64,000 nt of DNA from CAYSFW01 sp964620675 (lineage in GTDB: Bacteria > Pseudomonadota > Gammaproteobacteria > UWMA-0217): assembly GCA_964620675.1 (NCBI GenBank), contig CAZUJU010000015.1, forward strand, positions 1 to 64,000, read 5' to 3'. Positions within the stretch are counted from its first letter, which is position 1. Each line of letters opens with the position of its first letter. This document shows, in pieces, positions 45,897-54,183 of the stretch. The translations under genes and the position numbers were made by a program. The notes beneath the pieces were generated by a model that did not search any database, had not been told where the DNA came from, and saw only the letters and a list, made by a program, of their open reading frames with translations.

Positions 45897-46444
45897 TGTC
45901 TCTATCCTTGTGCTCTCTTCCGTGGCGCCAACTGGTCCAGACAGCGAGGGTTCGCTCGCGGCTGGTTGAAGGTTTCGAGCTTGGAGCCGTGGCCGTATTC
46001 CGTGCCCCTTCCTCACTCGTTCCGGAGGAACGGCGCGGGCGGGCGGTCCGGGGCGACGGTCACAAGTCGTATCCGTGTGAATCGGGTCAATTTGCCGGGG
46101 GCTGCAATATAACGCCGTGCTCTTGGCGCAATAGTAGGACGGCGGCGCGGGAGGGAGTATGAACGCGTTAACAGAATGCTCGTTGCATCCGTCAAAAAAA
46201 TAACGCCTCTTGCGCATGATCAGAACTGGGTCTCATCAGTGCGTGCGGCGAAAAACTCATAAATGGATCTATATTATTGTTTTTAAACAAATATATTTAA
46301 TGACTTCGATTCTTGCCGGGCACGCCCGAATGTTGCCAGGGCGGCGACAAGGTCTGCCGCCGTGTGGCCTGCAGGCGTTGCCGCCGAGGTGGCGGGCCGG
46401 GTTTCCGATTTCCCACCGCTGGTCGGTGTTCGCGGTGGCTTCGG
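45897..46444. other. Long leader region upstream of fleQ
   Basis: This 548-base gap between fleQ and fliT has no supported gene. A strikingly AT-rich block (46255-46312) includes a TTGTTT/AAACAA inverted repeat and TATAGA/TAATAT-like boxes on the minus strand, a plausible fleQ promoter giving a leader of over 300 bases. A TTGACG preceded by seven Ts (minus strand, about 46180-46198) is a second candidate -35. A 7-base GC hairpin (46413-46438) directly follows the fliT stop. Confidence 0.45.
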
Positions 46445-46753
46445 TCAGCTCAGGGTTGCGGAGTAAGCGCGCATGCCGTGCAGATTTCTTTGTGCTCCGG
46501 CGAATTCTTCGCGGGTCCGGGTCATCGCGTTGGTCACGTAGTTCACGATGGCGGCGTCCATTTGCAGGATGCGCTGGCGCAGCGGAGCGAGGTGTGCCTG
46601 GGTGGCGTCGACCGTTGCGTCGCCGAGCAGCGCGAGGAGGTGTCCGCGTTCGTCGTCGAGCGTGCGCACGCGGTCCCAGTCCTCTTGTTGCGCCGCTTGC
46701 AGCATCGCCTCACAGGTGTCGGACAAGGCACACAAGGTCTCGTAGGTGGTCAT
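46445..46753 (-). CDS. fliT: FliT-like flagellar chaperone
   Basis: This 102-residue all-helical protein has FliT size and position, overlapping fliS as ATGA. The assignment rests on context and helical pattern, since sequence conservation in this family is low. It is the last gene of the flaG-fliD-fliS-fliT unit. Confidence 0.75.
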   Translation of the reverse strand: MTTYETLCALSDTCEAMLQAAQQEDWDRVRTLDDERGHLLALLGDATVDATQAHLAPLRQRILQMDAAIVNYVTNAMTRTREEFAGAQRNLHGMRAYSATLS

Positions 46754-47160
46754 GCCGCCGCTCCGCTCTGCACCCGTTGTTCCGGCGGAATGTTGTTCCA
46801 GGCGCCGCGCAGGCCGTCGATCAACCCGGCGACTTCCTCCAGCAGCGTGACGTCGCTGGTTCGGTTGGCTTCGAACAGCCGGCGTTGCATGTAGTCATAG
46901 AGCGCGTCAAGATTCTGCGAGATCTCGCCGCCGGCAGGGCGTAGTCCGGCCTTCAATTCGACCACGATATCGATCGCCTGGGTGATGCAGCGGCCTTTGG
47001 CGGCGATTTCGTTGCGTGCGAGGTGCCCTTTGGCGCGGGCGATTTTCTCCAGGGCGCCGCCGTACAACATGTCCACCAGCTTGTGGGGATCCGAGGCCAG
47101 TGCGTTGCTGTAGTTTCCGACCTGCTGGTAGGCGTTTGCCGCGGTGGCGTAGCGATTCAT
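46750..47160 (-). CDS. fliS: Flagellin export chaperone FliS
   Basis: This 136-residue helical chaperone is recognised by YQQVGNYSNALASDPHKLVDMLYGGALEKIARAKGHLA and LYDYMQRRLFEANRTSDVTLLEEVAGLIDGLRGAW. It binds the flagellin C-terminus before export. A flagellin gene must therefore exist elsewhere in the genome. Confidence 0.95.
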   Translation of the reverse strand: MNRYATAANAYQQVGNYSNALASDPHKLVDMLYGGALEKIARAKGHLARNEIAAKGRCITQAIDIVVELKAGLRPAGGEISQNLDALYDYMQRRLFEANRTSDVTLLEEVAGLIDGLRGAWNNIPPEQRVQSGAAA

Positions 47161-47304
47161 TGACTGTGCTCCTGAGCTTGTTGTTGGATTTTCCGGTATC
47201 TGATAGCGAGCAAACGCTTGTGGGCGGTCAGGCGCCGATGCTTGACCGCACCTGGCGTCGCGCTGGGGTTCTGGCGCCGAACCTCGGCCGCACTCGGCTG
47301 CTCA

Positions 47305-48585
47305 TCACGACGACTTGAATCGTTGTGCAAGAAATGAACTGGTCTGGTTCAGTTTGGCGACCAGCGAGTCCATGGCGCCGAACTGTTTGCGCATGCGTGC
47401 CTCGACACTCACCATTCGTGCCTCGAAGCGCTCCATCTGTAAATCGATCGATTTTTTGCGGTTGCCGAGGCCGTCGGTGCGAGTCTGGATGAAACCGTCA
47501 CTTTGGGTGTAGCGCTCGAACGCGTCGGCGATCCGCTTCGCGAAGCCGTTGTCTTTGTCGGTGAAGAACGCGACCACATTGGCGAGGTTGTCCTTGATCT
47601 GATCATTGGCCTTGGTGGTGTTGACGCTCATCACGCCTTCCTTGCTATAGGTCATGCCGAAGTCGATCGCGGACACGTTGGCGCCTGCCGCGTTGGTAAA
47701 GTTGCCGAACATCTGGCTACGCAGCGATGACTCGATCCCGACCAGCATCCCCTCGCCTTTGAGGTCGTCCGTGCGCAGGCTCTTGATACGGTTGATCAAG
47801 GTGTTGTAAGCGCTGGTGAAGTCCTGCATCGATTTCGTCATCGCGCCGTTGTCGGCCGCGGAGGTGATTTCGGTGGTGCCTTTGCCGGTGAGGGTAAGGG
47901 TCAGCCCGTCGACGACGCCGGTGATCGTATTCGAGGCGCTGGTGACGCCAAAACCGTTGACGCTGAGTTCGGCATCCTTCGCTGGCTGCGATTCGGTGAA
48001 CCCAAACCCTGCGGGGGCGGTGATCTCGTTCGCCAAGCCGGTATTCTTCGCTGTCAGCACGAGGTAGCTGCCGCCGGTCGCGTTGACGATGCTTGCGCTC
48101 ATGCCGGTATTGCCACTGGCGTTATTGATCGCGTCGCGGAGCCCTTTCAGCGAATTGTTGCCGGCGTCGATGGTGATATCGAAGCTCGACGCGCCCGCGG
48201 TAAAGGTATGGGTGCCTTCGCCCACCGCCGTGTCGGCGTCGGTGTATGCCTGGGAGGCCATGCGGTGTGCCTGGGCGAGTTCCGTCACGACGACCGTGTG
48301 GTTTTCGGCGGCGGCGCCCGCGCTCGCGCTGACGGTTGCGACCTTCGCGTCGCTGGTCGAGACGGTGTACTTGGAAAACTGATCCTTGTCGCCAAGTTTT
48401 TTCGCCGCGGAGACCAAGTCCGAGATTGCCGTTTTCAATCGACCGTAGGCGCTGACCTGCACGTCGATCGTGCTTTTCTGTTTCTGTAGCTTGGTCAGCG
48501 GTTGGCGTTCGACCTGCATCAGGCCGGAGATCATCGAGTTGATGTCGAGGCCCGAACCGACGCCGGCCGCGGTTAAAGTTGGCAT
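47305..48585 (-). CDS. fliD: Filament cap protein FliD
   Basis: This 426-residue protein has conserved ends: LTAAGVGSGLDINSMISGLMQVERQPL at the N-terminus and a coiled-coil C-terminus (LQMERFEARMVSVEARMRKQFGAMDSLVAKL). The central domain is variable. It caps the growing filament. A sigma-54 promoter 33-50 bases upstream and an AGGAG site precede the ATG. Confidence 0.97.
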   Translation of the reverse strand: MPTLTAAGVGSGLDINSMISGLMQVERQPLTKLQKQKSTIDVQVSAYGRLKTAISDLVSAAKKLGDKDQFSKYTVSTSDAKVATVSASAGAAAENHTVVVTELAQAHRMASQAYTDADTAVGEGTHTFTAGASSFDITIDAGNNSLKGLRDAINNASGNTGMSASIVNATGGSYLVLTAKNTGLANEITAPAGFGFTESQPAKDAELSVNGFGVTSASNTITGVVDGLTLTLTGKGTTEITSAADNGAMTKSMQDFTSAYNTLINRIKSLRTDDLKGEGMLVGIESSLRSQMFGNFTNAAGANVSAIDFGMTYSKEGVMSVNTTKANDQIKDNLANVVAFFTDKDNGFAKRIADAFERYTQSDGFIQTRTDGLGNRKKSIDLQMERFEARMVSVEARMRKQFGAMDSLVAKLNQTSSFLAQRFKSS

Positions 48586-48617
48586 GTGTCGCTCCTGAGT
48601 ATTATTTTGGCTCGTAT

Positions 48618-48635
48618 ATGCATGGTTCGTGCCCG
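48618..48635 (-). promoter_or_regulatory. Sigma-54 promoter of fliD
   Basis: On the minus strand the sequence reads CGGGCACGAACCATGCAT: GGCACG, then N4, then ATGCA, with GG and GC exactly 10 bases apart. The predicted start near 48609 gives a 24-base leader to fliD. In Pseudomonas fliD is a FleQ/sigma-54 target, which agrees. Confidence 0.75.
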
Positions 48636-48642
48636 TTCGGCG

Positions 48643-49020
48643 TCAGGTCAGGGTATCCAGCAATAGACCGAGCGGCGGTTCATCTTTTGGATTGCCCCCC
48701 TCCACAAAACGCTGTAAGGCGACGGCCTGTTCCGACGGAATCTGGCGCACAACCTCGCCCGTCGCTTGATTGCGTACGACGATTACGCTGTCCTTGACGT
48801 CGGCATCGAACGAAAGCTCCATCGACCACGGCAAATCCACGGACAGTTGCCGGATCGACGCGGCAATCTTCTGCAGGTCCGGTGGCGGTTCGGTCTTTGC
48901 GCTCGCTCCGTGTTCCAACGGTTCCGATGGCGTGGCAGCAGGTGCCCCGCGCGGACTCGTAAAATGCGTATGCAACGCATCGGTGGCACTAATTTTAAGG
49001 TTCGGATCGGATGCTGTCAT
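48643..49020 (-). CDS. flaG: Flagellar protein FlaG
   Basis: This 125-residue protein has a FlaG domain at its C-terminus (LSVDLPWSMELSFDADVKDSVIVVRNQATGEVVRQIPSEQAV). FlaG limits filament length in some species. The ATG at 49020 is preceded by GGGGAGAG. Upstream, where fliC usually lies, is a 1.2 kb gap with a sigma-28 promoter. Confidence 0.92.
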   Translation of the reverse strand: MTASDPNLKISATDALHTHFTSPRGAPAATPSEPLEHGASAKTEPPPDLQKIAASIRQLSVDLPWSMELSFDADVKDSVIVVRNQATGEVVRQIPSEQAVALQRFVEGGNPKDEPPLGLLLDTLT

Positions 49021-49142
49021 GTTTGTGCTCTCCCCTGTCGGCCTGGGCCCGAGGTCGCGGAGCGATGGCTCACGCAAGGGCTTCGGCCGCTATTGTTTGG
49101 ACCGCCCAAGGCCGTAAGTGCCGACACCGTCCGTCAGGAAAG

Positions 49143-49165
49143 ATTCGGGGCCCGAGGCCCCGAAT
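49143..49165. terminator. Perfect 10-bp hairpin in flaG leader
   Basis: ATTCGGGGCC and GGCCCCGAAT pair around a 3-base loop. It sits inside the predicted sigma-28 transcript, about 120 bases before flaG. On the minus strand it is followed by CTTTCC. It may be a leftover terminator of a lost gene or an attenuator. Confidence 0.45.
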
Positions 49166-49329
49166 AAGGAGTGGACGATATTATTGTTATTATCAAGTGA
49201 GGGCTTCTAGTTACGTCGTTGGGTTATGCTTTCTCGCTTCCATCGATTTCCGCCTTACCTGGCAGCTGATCCTCGTTCCGTTTACTTCCCTGGGCGCCTT
49301 GCCTATGTGACCTTGCGTCCTCACCCGGG

Positions 49330-49356
49330 TTATCGGTCGGCTCCGTCAGAGCTTTA
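49330..49356 (-). promoter_or_regulatory. Sigma-28 (FliA) promoter upstream of flaG
   Basis: On the minus strand TAAA is followed by exactly 15 bases and ACCGATAA, one mismatch from the consensus TAAA-N15-GCCGATAA. The start site near 49323 implies a leader of about 300 bases to flaG, unusually long. Confidence 0.7.
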
Positions 49357-49772
49357 GCGGTGAACCGCCAATTTCGTCGCGCGAGTGCATCAACGGCATA
49401 AGTCCGGCCGCGAATGGTAAGGGCCGTGCTTTGGCGGGCGCGATTGGCAAGCTATTCAGGTCATCATCGCGTGTCGGCACGAAAGCTTCCCCGGGTCTCT
49501 CTTTGCTGGGGTGACTTTCCGTTACACCTTCGGAGTGGCCGGTTGTATCAAATGAGGCGCGGCATGAACGAGGCGCCCATTCCTAGTCCGGGTGGCAGGG
49601 TGGGTTGGACCTGGATAAGCGGTCGCGAGTTCTGCGCTGTTGCGACGTTCGGAATTGAGACTAACGGCGTTTTCGGGATCTTGAGTCAGGGAGTTCGGGC
49701 GGGTCGGATCGACAAAGCAGCGCGGCAGGTTGCGTAGTGGTGCTTCCGAGCGCGGATCGCGCGGACGTACGC

Positions 49773-49800
49773 AAAAAAAAAGCCGTCCAGTGGGACGGCT
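49773..49800 (-). terminator. Strong intrinsic terminator of small RNA
   Basis: On the minus strand the 8-base stem AGCCGTCC/GGACGGCT with loop CACT is followed by a run of nine Ts (the last T of the stem plus eight). It is the best intrinsic terminator in the window, and no protein gene on the minus strand ends nearby. Confidence 0.85.
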
Positions 49801-49879
49801 AAATAACTCAGGAGGAGTCACATCCAATGAATGTACGGGTGTTATTTTAGGCCCTAACTATTTGTTTTTGGAATGTCCT
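49773..49879 (-). ncRNA. Predicted CRP-activated small RNA, about 105 nt
   Basis: A transcription unit with no protein gene can be read on the minus strand. A perfect CRP-type palindrome (49913-49928) is centred 41.5-42.5 bases before the predicted start (49878/49879). TTTAAT (49885-49890, one mismatch from TATAAT) serves as the -10 box. A strong intrinsic terminator ends at 49773. This is the layout of a class II CRP-dependent promoter. The transcript contains an unpaired CUCCUCCUGAG stretch, complementary to Shine-Dalgarno sequences, as in regulatory RNAs that block translation starts. It was not recognised as a known RNA family. The alternative is a fortuitous arrangement in a decayed region. 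Confidence 0.55.
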
Positions 49880-49912
49880 GATCTATTAAATGCTACCGTT
49901 TATCGGAGTGCT

Positions 49913-49928
49913 TGTGAAATCGATCACA
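49913..49928. promoter_or_regulatory. Perfect CRP/Vfr-type binding site
   Basis: TGTGAAATCGATCACA matches the consensus TGTGA-N6-TCACA at all ten specified bases. Its position fits class II activation of the minus-strand small RNA; the nearest plus-strand gene start is about 280 bases away. Confidence 0.75.
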
Positions 49929-50206
49929 GAATCCTGCCGAGTGGTCGCGAAACGCCTCACGGGGTCGCTGGAATGCGTGGCTTGAACGGCCGATTTCCAT
50001 TCCCGCGGGGGATGGGGGCGATTACGTCGTCGCTACGCACTGGGGTAGACTCGCACGCTTGCCGTGACGGCCGCGGGTCGGATGGGTTTATCGGTCGTTG
50101 GCCTCATGGGGGCGCGGATGCAGGTATCGCCCCGCTGCGGTAACCAACCGACAGGTGCCTTGCGTCCGCTTGCGGCTCGCGCTTGCGATGGAGGATTCCA
50201 GCTCAG

Positions 50207-51217
50207 ATGCCCAGCGTTCGAATCGATCTCGTCATTCCCGGTGTGTTCGACCGCTGGTCGGAATGGCGCGGTGACTACACCGGCTTACCTGATTTCGCGC
50301 GGGTGGCCGGGTGGTGGGGCCGAGGTAAAGGTGCGGCGATCGCAGCCGTTGGCTACGAAGCGACGCTCTGGTCGCTGTTGCGCGCCCCGCTCGCGGGGGG
50401 CGAGGAATTGTCGGTGGCGCGCGCATTGAGCGGAATGAACGGAGCCACGATATGCCGGGCTGATCCGGCCTATCTGCGCGCCGGCGTCTCGGATTTGATT
50501 GCGTACGGACTCGGATCAGCACCGCTCGACGCTGCGGAGCGCCAGGCCTGCGCCGATCGGGTCAACGCGCAACTCGGCGCACGCGGGTCGTTCCGGCTCG
50601 ACGCCGCAGGCGGGGGTTATCTGGCGCTTCCCGACCCGCTGGCGTTGCGCACGGTGCCGCCCTCGCAGGCGTGGGGTCGCTCGGTGCGGCGTCACCTGCC
50701 GGAGGCGGTCGTAGGCGGCCGGTCGCTGCTTGCGCTGCTGAACGAGATACAAATGGCCTTGCACGGGGCCGATTTCAATCGGGCGCGCGAGCAGCGCGGC
50801 GCACCCCCTGCGAATACACTGTGGTTGTGGGGTTGCGGGACGCATCCGGCCCCGGCGCAGCATGACTACACCACGATCATCGCCGACGATGGCTTGGTGG
50901 CCGGTCTGGCGGAAGGCGCGACAATCCCGCTGGCGGACTGGTTGGCGCGACCGAATCTGCCTGGCGGTCACCTGTTGCTGGTGTGGGATGCGTTACTCAC
51001 GCCAATCTGGAACGACGATCTGAATCAATGGCTCGAAACAATGCGGATTTTTGAGACGCGGTGGCTACCGCTCTTGCGCCGACTCTTGGGTCGTGGCGCA
51101 TGCGGCGAGCTGAGGATTCTGCCCTGCAATGGCGCGGTGTTTCGGCTTGGCCGTTGGGACCGCTGGTTGCGGTGGCGCGCGCCGACGACCCTGGCCGCGC
51201 TGAGTCAGCCGGAATGA
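50207..51217 (+). CDS. RpfE-like protein (phosphoglycerate mutase-fold related)
   Basis: This 336-residue protein resembles the family annotated as RpfE-type regulatory protein or cofactor-independent phosphoglycerate mutase-like, usually found upstream of recJ in gammaproteobacteria. Recognisable segments are IDLVIPGVFDRW, CRADPAYLRAGVSDLIAYG, LLNEIQMALHG, NTLWLWGCGTHP and LLLVWDALLTPIWNDDL. The function is unknown; metal-binding residues of true phosphoglycerate mutases are not evident. The ATG at 50207 has GGAGGA 11 bases upstream. It overlaps recJ as ATGA. Confidence 0.8.
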   Translation: MPSVRIDLVIPGVFDRWSEWRGDYTGLPDFARVAGWWGRGKGAAIAAVGYEATLWSLLRAPLAGGEELSVARALSGMNGATICRADPAYLRAGVSDLIAYGLGSAPLDAAERQACADRVNAQLGARGSFRLDAAGGGYLALPDPLALRTVPPSQAWGRSVRRHLPEAVVGGRSLLALLNEIQMALHGADFNRAREQRGAPPANTLWLWGCGTHPAPAQHDYTTIIADDGLVAGLAEGATIPLADWLARPNLPGGHLLLVWDALLTPIWNDDLNQWLETMRIFETRWLPLLRRLLGRGACGELRILPCNGAVFRLGRWDRWLRWRAPTTLAALSQPE

Positions 51218-52929
51218 CGCCGGCCCGGTATCGGCTGCGACGGCGCTCGCCGCTGGTAACGAACGGCGCGCCGCCGGGTCTGCTTGAGCGGGTGTTGCAT
51301 GCGCGCGGCGTGAGCGGCGCCGACGACCTCGATTACACCCTCGCTCGCCTCGCCACGGTAACCTTGCTCACGGGCGTTGACGCTGCCGTTGAGCGCTTGG
51401 TGCGGGCGCTGGAGCGCGACGAGCGCGTGCTGGTTGTGGGCGATTTTGACGCCGATGGCGCGACCAGTACCGCACTTGCGCTGCGCGGGTTGCGGGCGCT
51501 CGGACTGCGCCAGGTCGATTATTTGGTGCCCAATCGTTTCGAATACGGGTATGGCTTGACGCCGGAGATCGTCGCGGTGGCCCGCCGCCGCGGCCCGCAT
51601 CTGATCGTGACGGTTGATAACGGCATTGCCAGCATCGACGGCGTGGCCGCGGCCAATACCGCCGGGATCGATGTCGTGATCACCGACCACCATCTGCCGG
51701 GAGAGGCGTTGCCGGCGGCGGTCGCGATCGTCAACCCGAATCAGCCGGGGGATGGGTTTCCGAGCAAGGCGCTGGCGGGCGTGGGGGTGATCTTTTATGT
51801 ACTGATCGCGCTGCGACAGGCGTTGCGCGTGCGCGGCTGGTTTGGCGCGGGGGCGGAACCGAACCTGGCGCAATGGCTCGATATCGTTGCGCTGGGCACG
51901 GTGGCCGACGTGGTGCCGCTCGATTTCAATAACCGCGTGCTAGTCGAGCAAGGGTTGCGGCGCATCCGTTCCGGGCGTGCGGTCGCCGGTATCCAGGCCT
52001 TGCTGGCCGGCGCGAACCGGGATTGCCGTTACCTCGCGGCGGCGGATCTCGGGTTTGCCGTTGCGCCGCGACTGAATGCCGCGGGCCGGCTCGAGGATAT
52101 GTCGCTCGGCATCGAGTGCCTGTTGACCGACGACGCCGCGGTGGCGCGTACTCTGGCGGCCCGGCTCGACGATCTCAATCAGCAGCGACGTGAGATCGAA
52201 GCCGAGATGCAAGCGCAGGCGCTGGAGATTCTCGACCGGATCCATTTCGACGCGGCCGAGCTGCCCTGGGGGTTGACGTTGTACGGTGCGGATTGGCATC
52301 AGGGGGTGATCGGCATCCTCGCCGCGCGGATACGCGAGCACGTGCATCGCCCGGTGATTGCGTTCGCCGATGCGGGTGACGGACAACTCAAGGGCTCGGC
52401 CCGCTCGGTGCCGGGGCTGCATATCCGCGATGCGCTGGATTGGGTTGCCACGCATTATCCCGGCGTCATCACGCGGTTCGGCGGACACGCGATGGCGGCC
52501 GGTCTGGCGCTCGACGCGGTGCAGCTCGGTAGGTTCACCGCGGCGTTCGATCATGCGGTACGAACTTTGCTCCCGGAAGAGCTGCTGCAACCGGAGGTCT
52601 GGTCGGACGGGATCCTGGCACCGACGGAGTTGACGCTGGATTCGGCCGAGTTGCTGGCGCGGGCGGGGCCGTGGGGGCAGGCGTTTCCGCCCCCGGTGTT
52701 CGACGGAGTGTTCGAAATTCGGCAGCGCCGGGTGCTGAAAGAGCGCCACCTGAAGTACGTTTTGCGGCCGGCGCAACAGACGCTCGAACTCGATGCGATC
52801 ATATTCAACGTCGAGCCGTCGGCGTGGCCCGACCCCGGAGAAACGATGCATATCGCCTATCGGCTAGAGGTCAATCGCTTCAACGATTCCAGCAGTTTGC
52901 AACTGATGATCCAGCACCGCTTTGATTGA
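51214..52929 (+). CDS. recJ: Single-strand DNA exonuclease RecJ
   Basis: This 571-residue 5-to-3-prime exonuclease has the DHH-family motifs: VVGDFDADGATSTAL, TVDNGIAS, VITDHHLPG and NPNQPGDGFPSKALAGVGV, then the DHHA1 domain with the GGHAMAAGLAL motif and the C-terminal OB domain. It acts in RecF-pathway recombination and mismatch repair. The start at 51214 overlaps the RpfE-like stop; an earlier frame start lies within that gene. Confidence 0.97.
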   Translation: MTPARYRLRRRSPLVTNGAPPGLLERVLHARGVSGADDLDYTLARLATVTLLTGVDAAVERLVRALERDERVLVVGDFDADGATSTALALRGLRALGLRQVDYLVPNRFEYGYGLTPEIVAVARRRGPHLIVTVDNGIASIDGVAAANTAGIDVVITDHHLPGEALPAAVAIVNPNQPGDGFPSKALAGVGVIFYVLIALRQALRVRGWFGAGAEPNLAQWLDIVALGTVADVVPLDFNNRVLVEQGLRRIRSGRAVAGIQALLAGANRDCRYLAAADLGFAVAPRLNAAGRLEDMSLGIECLLTDDAAVARTLAARLDDLNQQRREIEAEMQAQALEILDRIHFDAAELPWGLTLYGADWHQGVIGILAARIREHVHRPVIAFADAGDGQLKGSARSVPGLHIRDALDWVATHYPGVITRFGGHAMAAGLALDAVQLGRFTAAFDHAVRTLLPEELLQPEVWSDGILAPTELTLDSAELLARAGPWGQAFPPPVFDGVFEIRQRRVLKERHLKYVLRPAQQTLELDAIIFNVEPSAWPDPGETMHIAYRLEVNRFNDSSSLQLMIQHRFD

Positions 52930-53037
52930 ACCGCGGTGCTCACAATGTAGGCGGCACGAAGATCGGCCTTAACTTGTCGGGTCAACGGCAATCAGGGCTG
53001 AGAATCAGGTAATATCGGCACTTTTTCGGGCGTGACC

Positions 53038-54133
53038 ATGGAACTTAATCCGCTATACAACCAAATCGAAGACCTGCAGGGGCGAATCGCGTCCCTGAGG
53101 GGGTATCTTTGACTTCGATAGCAAGGTCGAACAACTAGAGGAGGTCTCGCGCGAACTTGAGGCGCCGGATCTCTGGAACAACCCCGAGCGGGCGCAGTCG
53201 CTCGGACAGCAACGCGCCAAGCTTGAGGCGGTTGTCAACGTGATCCTGCGACTAGATACCGGATTGCGCGACACGCGCGAGCTGCTCGAACTATCGGAGG
53301 CAGAAGCCGATGAGGCCGGAGTTCAGGCGGTCCAGACCGATCTCGATAAATTCCAGGCCGAGGTCGAGAAATTGGAGTTTCGCCGCATGTTCGCCGGCGA
53401 GATGGACGCCCACAACGCGTATGTTGACGTACAGGCCGGCTCCGGTGGCACCGAGGCGCAGGACTGGGCGGAGATGTTGTTGCGCATGTATCTGCGCTGG
53501 GGCGAGGCGCACGGTTTCCACACCGAGTTGATCGAGGTCTCGCCGGGCGAGGTCGCCGGAATCAAGAGCGCAACCATCCTGTTCTCGGGCGAGTACGCCT
53601 TCGGCTGGATGCGCACCGAAACCGGCGTCCACCGCCTGGTGCGTAAATCGCCCTACGACTCCGGTAACCGCCGCCATACCTCGTTCGCCGCGGTATTTGT
53701 TTCGCCGGAAATCGACGATGACATCGAGATTGACATCAACCCTGCCGATCTGCGGGTGGATGTCTATCGTGCCAGCGGCGCCGGCGGGCAGCACGTCAAC
53801 CGGACCGAATCGGCGGTGCGGATTACCCACCTCCCGTCCGGCGTCGTCACCCAATGCCAAAATGACCGCTCGCAGCACAAGAACCGCGACACGGCAATGA
53901 AGCAGCTCAAGGCCAAGCTCTACGAACTGGAGGTGCAAAAGCGCAATGCCAGCCAGCAGGCGATCGAGGACACCAAATCCGACATCGGCTGGGGCAGCCA
54001 GATTCGCTCCTATGTGCTCGATCAGTCGCGGATCAAAGATCTGCGTACCGGGGTTGAAACCGCGAACACGCGCGCGGTGCTGGATGGTGATCTGGATCAA
54101 TTCATCGAGGCCAGCCTCAAAAGCGGCCTGTAA
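53038..54133 (+). CDS. prfB: Peptide chain release factor RF2, made by programmed +1 frameshift
   Basis: RF2 is encoded in two frames joined at 53109/53111: codons 1-24 (53038-53109), a TGA at 53110-53112, then the +1 frame to 54133, giving 364 residues, the usual length. RF2 ends translation at UGA and UAA. The peptidyl-tRNA hydrolysis motif GGQ is at 249-251 in RASGAGGQHVNRT, with alanine rather than the threonine of E. coli K-12 at the position before SGAGGQ. The stop-codon recognition tripeptide, normally Ser-Pro-Phe, reads Ser-Pro-Tyr (204-206). lysS follows 50 bases downstream, the standard arrangement. Confidence 0.97.
53098..53113 (+). promoter_or_regulatory. RF2 programmed +1 frameshift site
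   Basis: The sequence AGGGGGTATCTTTGAC matches the classical site: an internal Shine-Dalgarno-like AGGGGG three bases before CTT, then the in-frame UGA followed by C. Low RF2 slows termination at this UGA and favours slippage of the CUU tRNA, so RF2 controls its own synthesis. Confidence 0.97.
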
Positions 54134-54183
54134 GCGACTACCGAACAGTGTGGCGTAAACCTCAAGGAAACCAGCGAGCAGTT

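Larger units (their letters stand above)
49021..50206. other. 1.2 kb gap without protein genes, upstream of flaG
   Basis: No frame on either strand resembles flagellin or any other known protein. The gap holds a GC hairpin (49143-49165), a sigma-28 promoter (49330-49356), a minus-strand small RNA candidate with terminator and CRP site (49773-49928), and a 7-codon plus-strand open frame (49827-49850, MNVRVLF) with a GGAGGAG ribosome binding site. It is the longest non-coding stretch in the window. Confidence 0.7.

Noticed and set aside
49827..49850. Seven-codon open frame with strong Shine-Dalgarno as a leader peptide gene
   Set aside because: No gene follows in regulatory distance, and the Shine-Dalgarno-like string is explained as the complement of the small RNA loop; kept only as a note.
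53110..53112. TGA as a nonsense mutation making prfB a pseudogene
   Set aside because: It lies exactly in the conserved RF2 frameshift context, so it is programmed.
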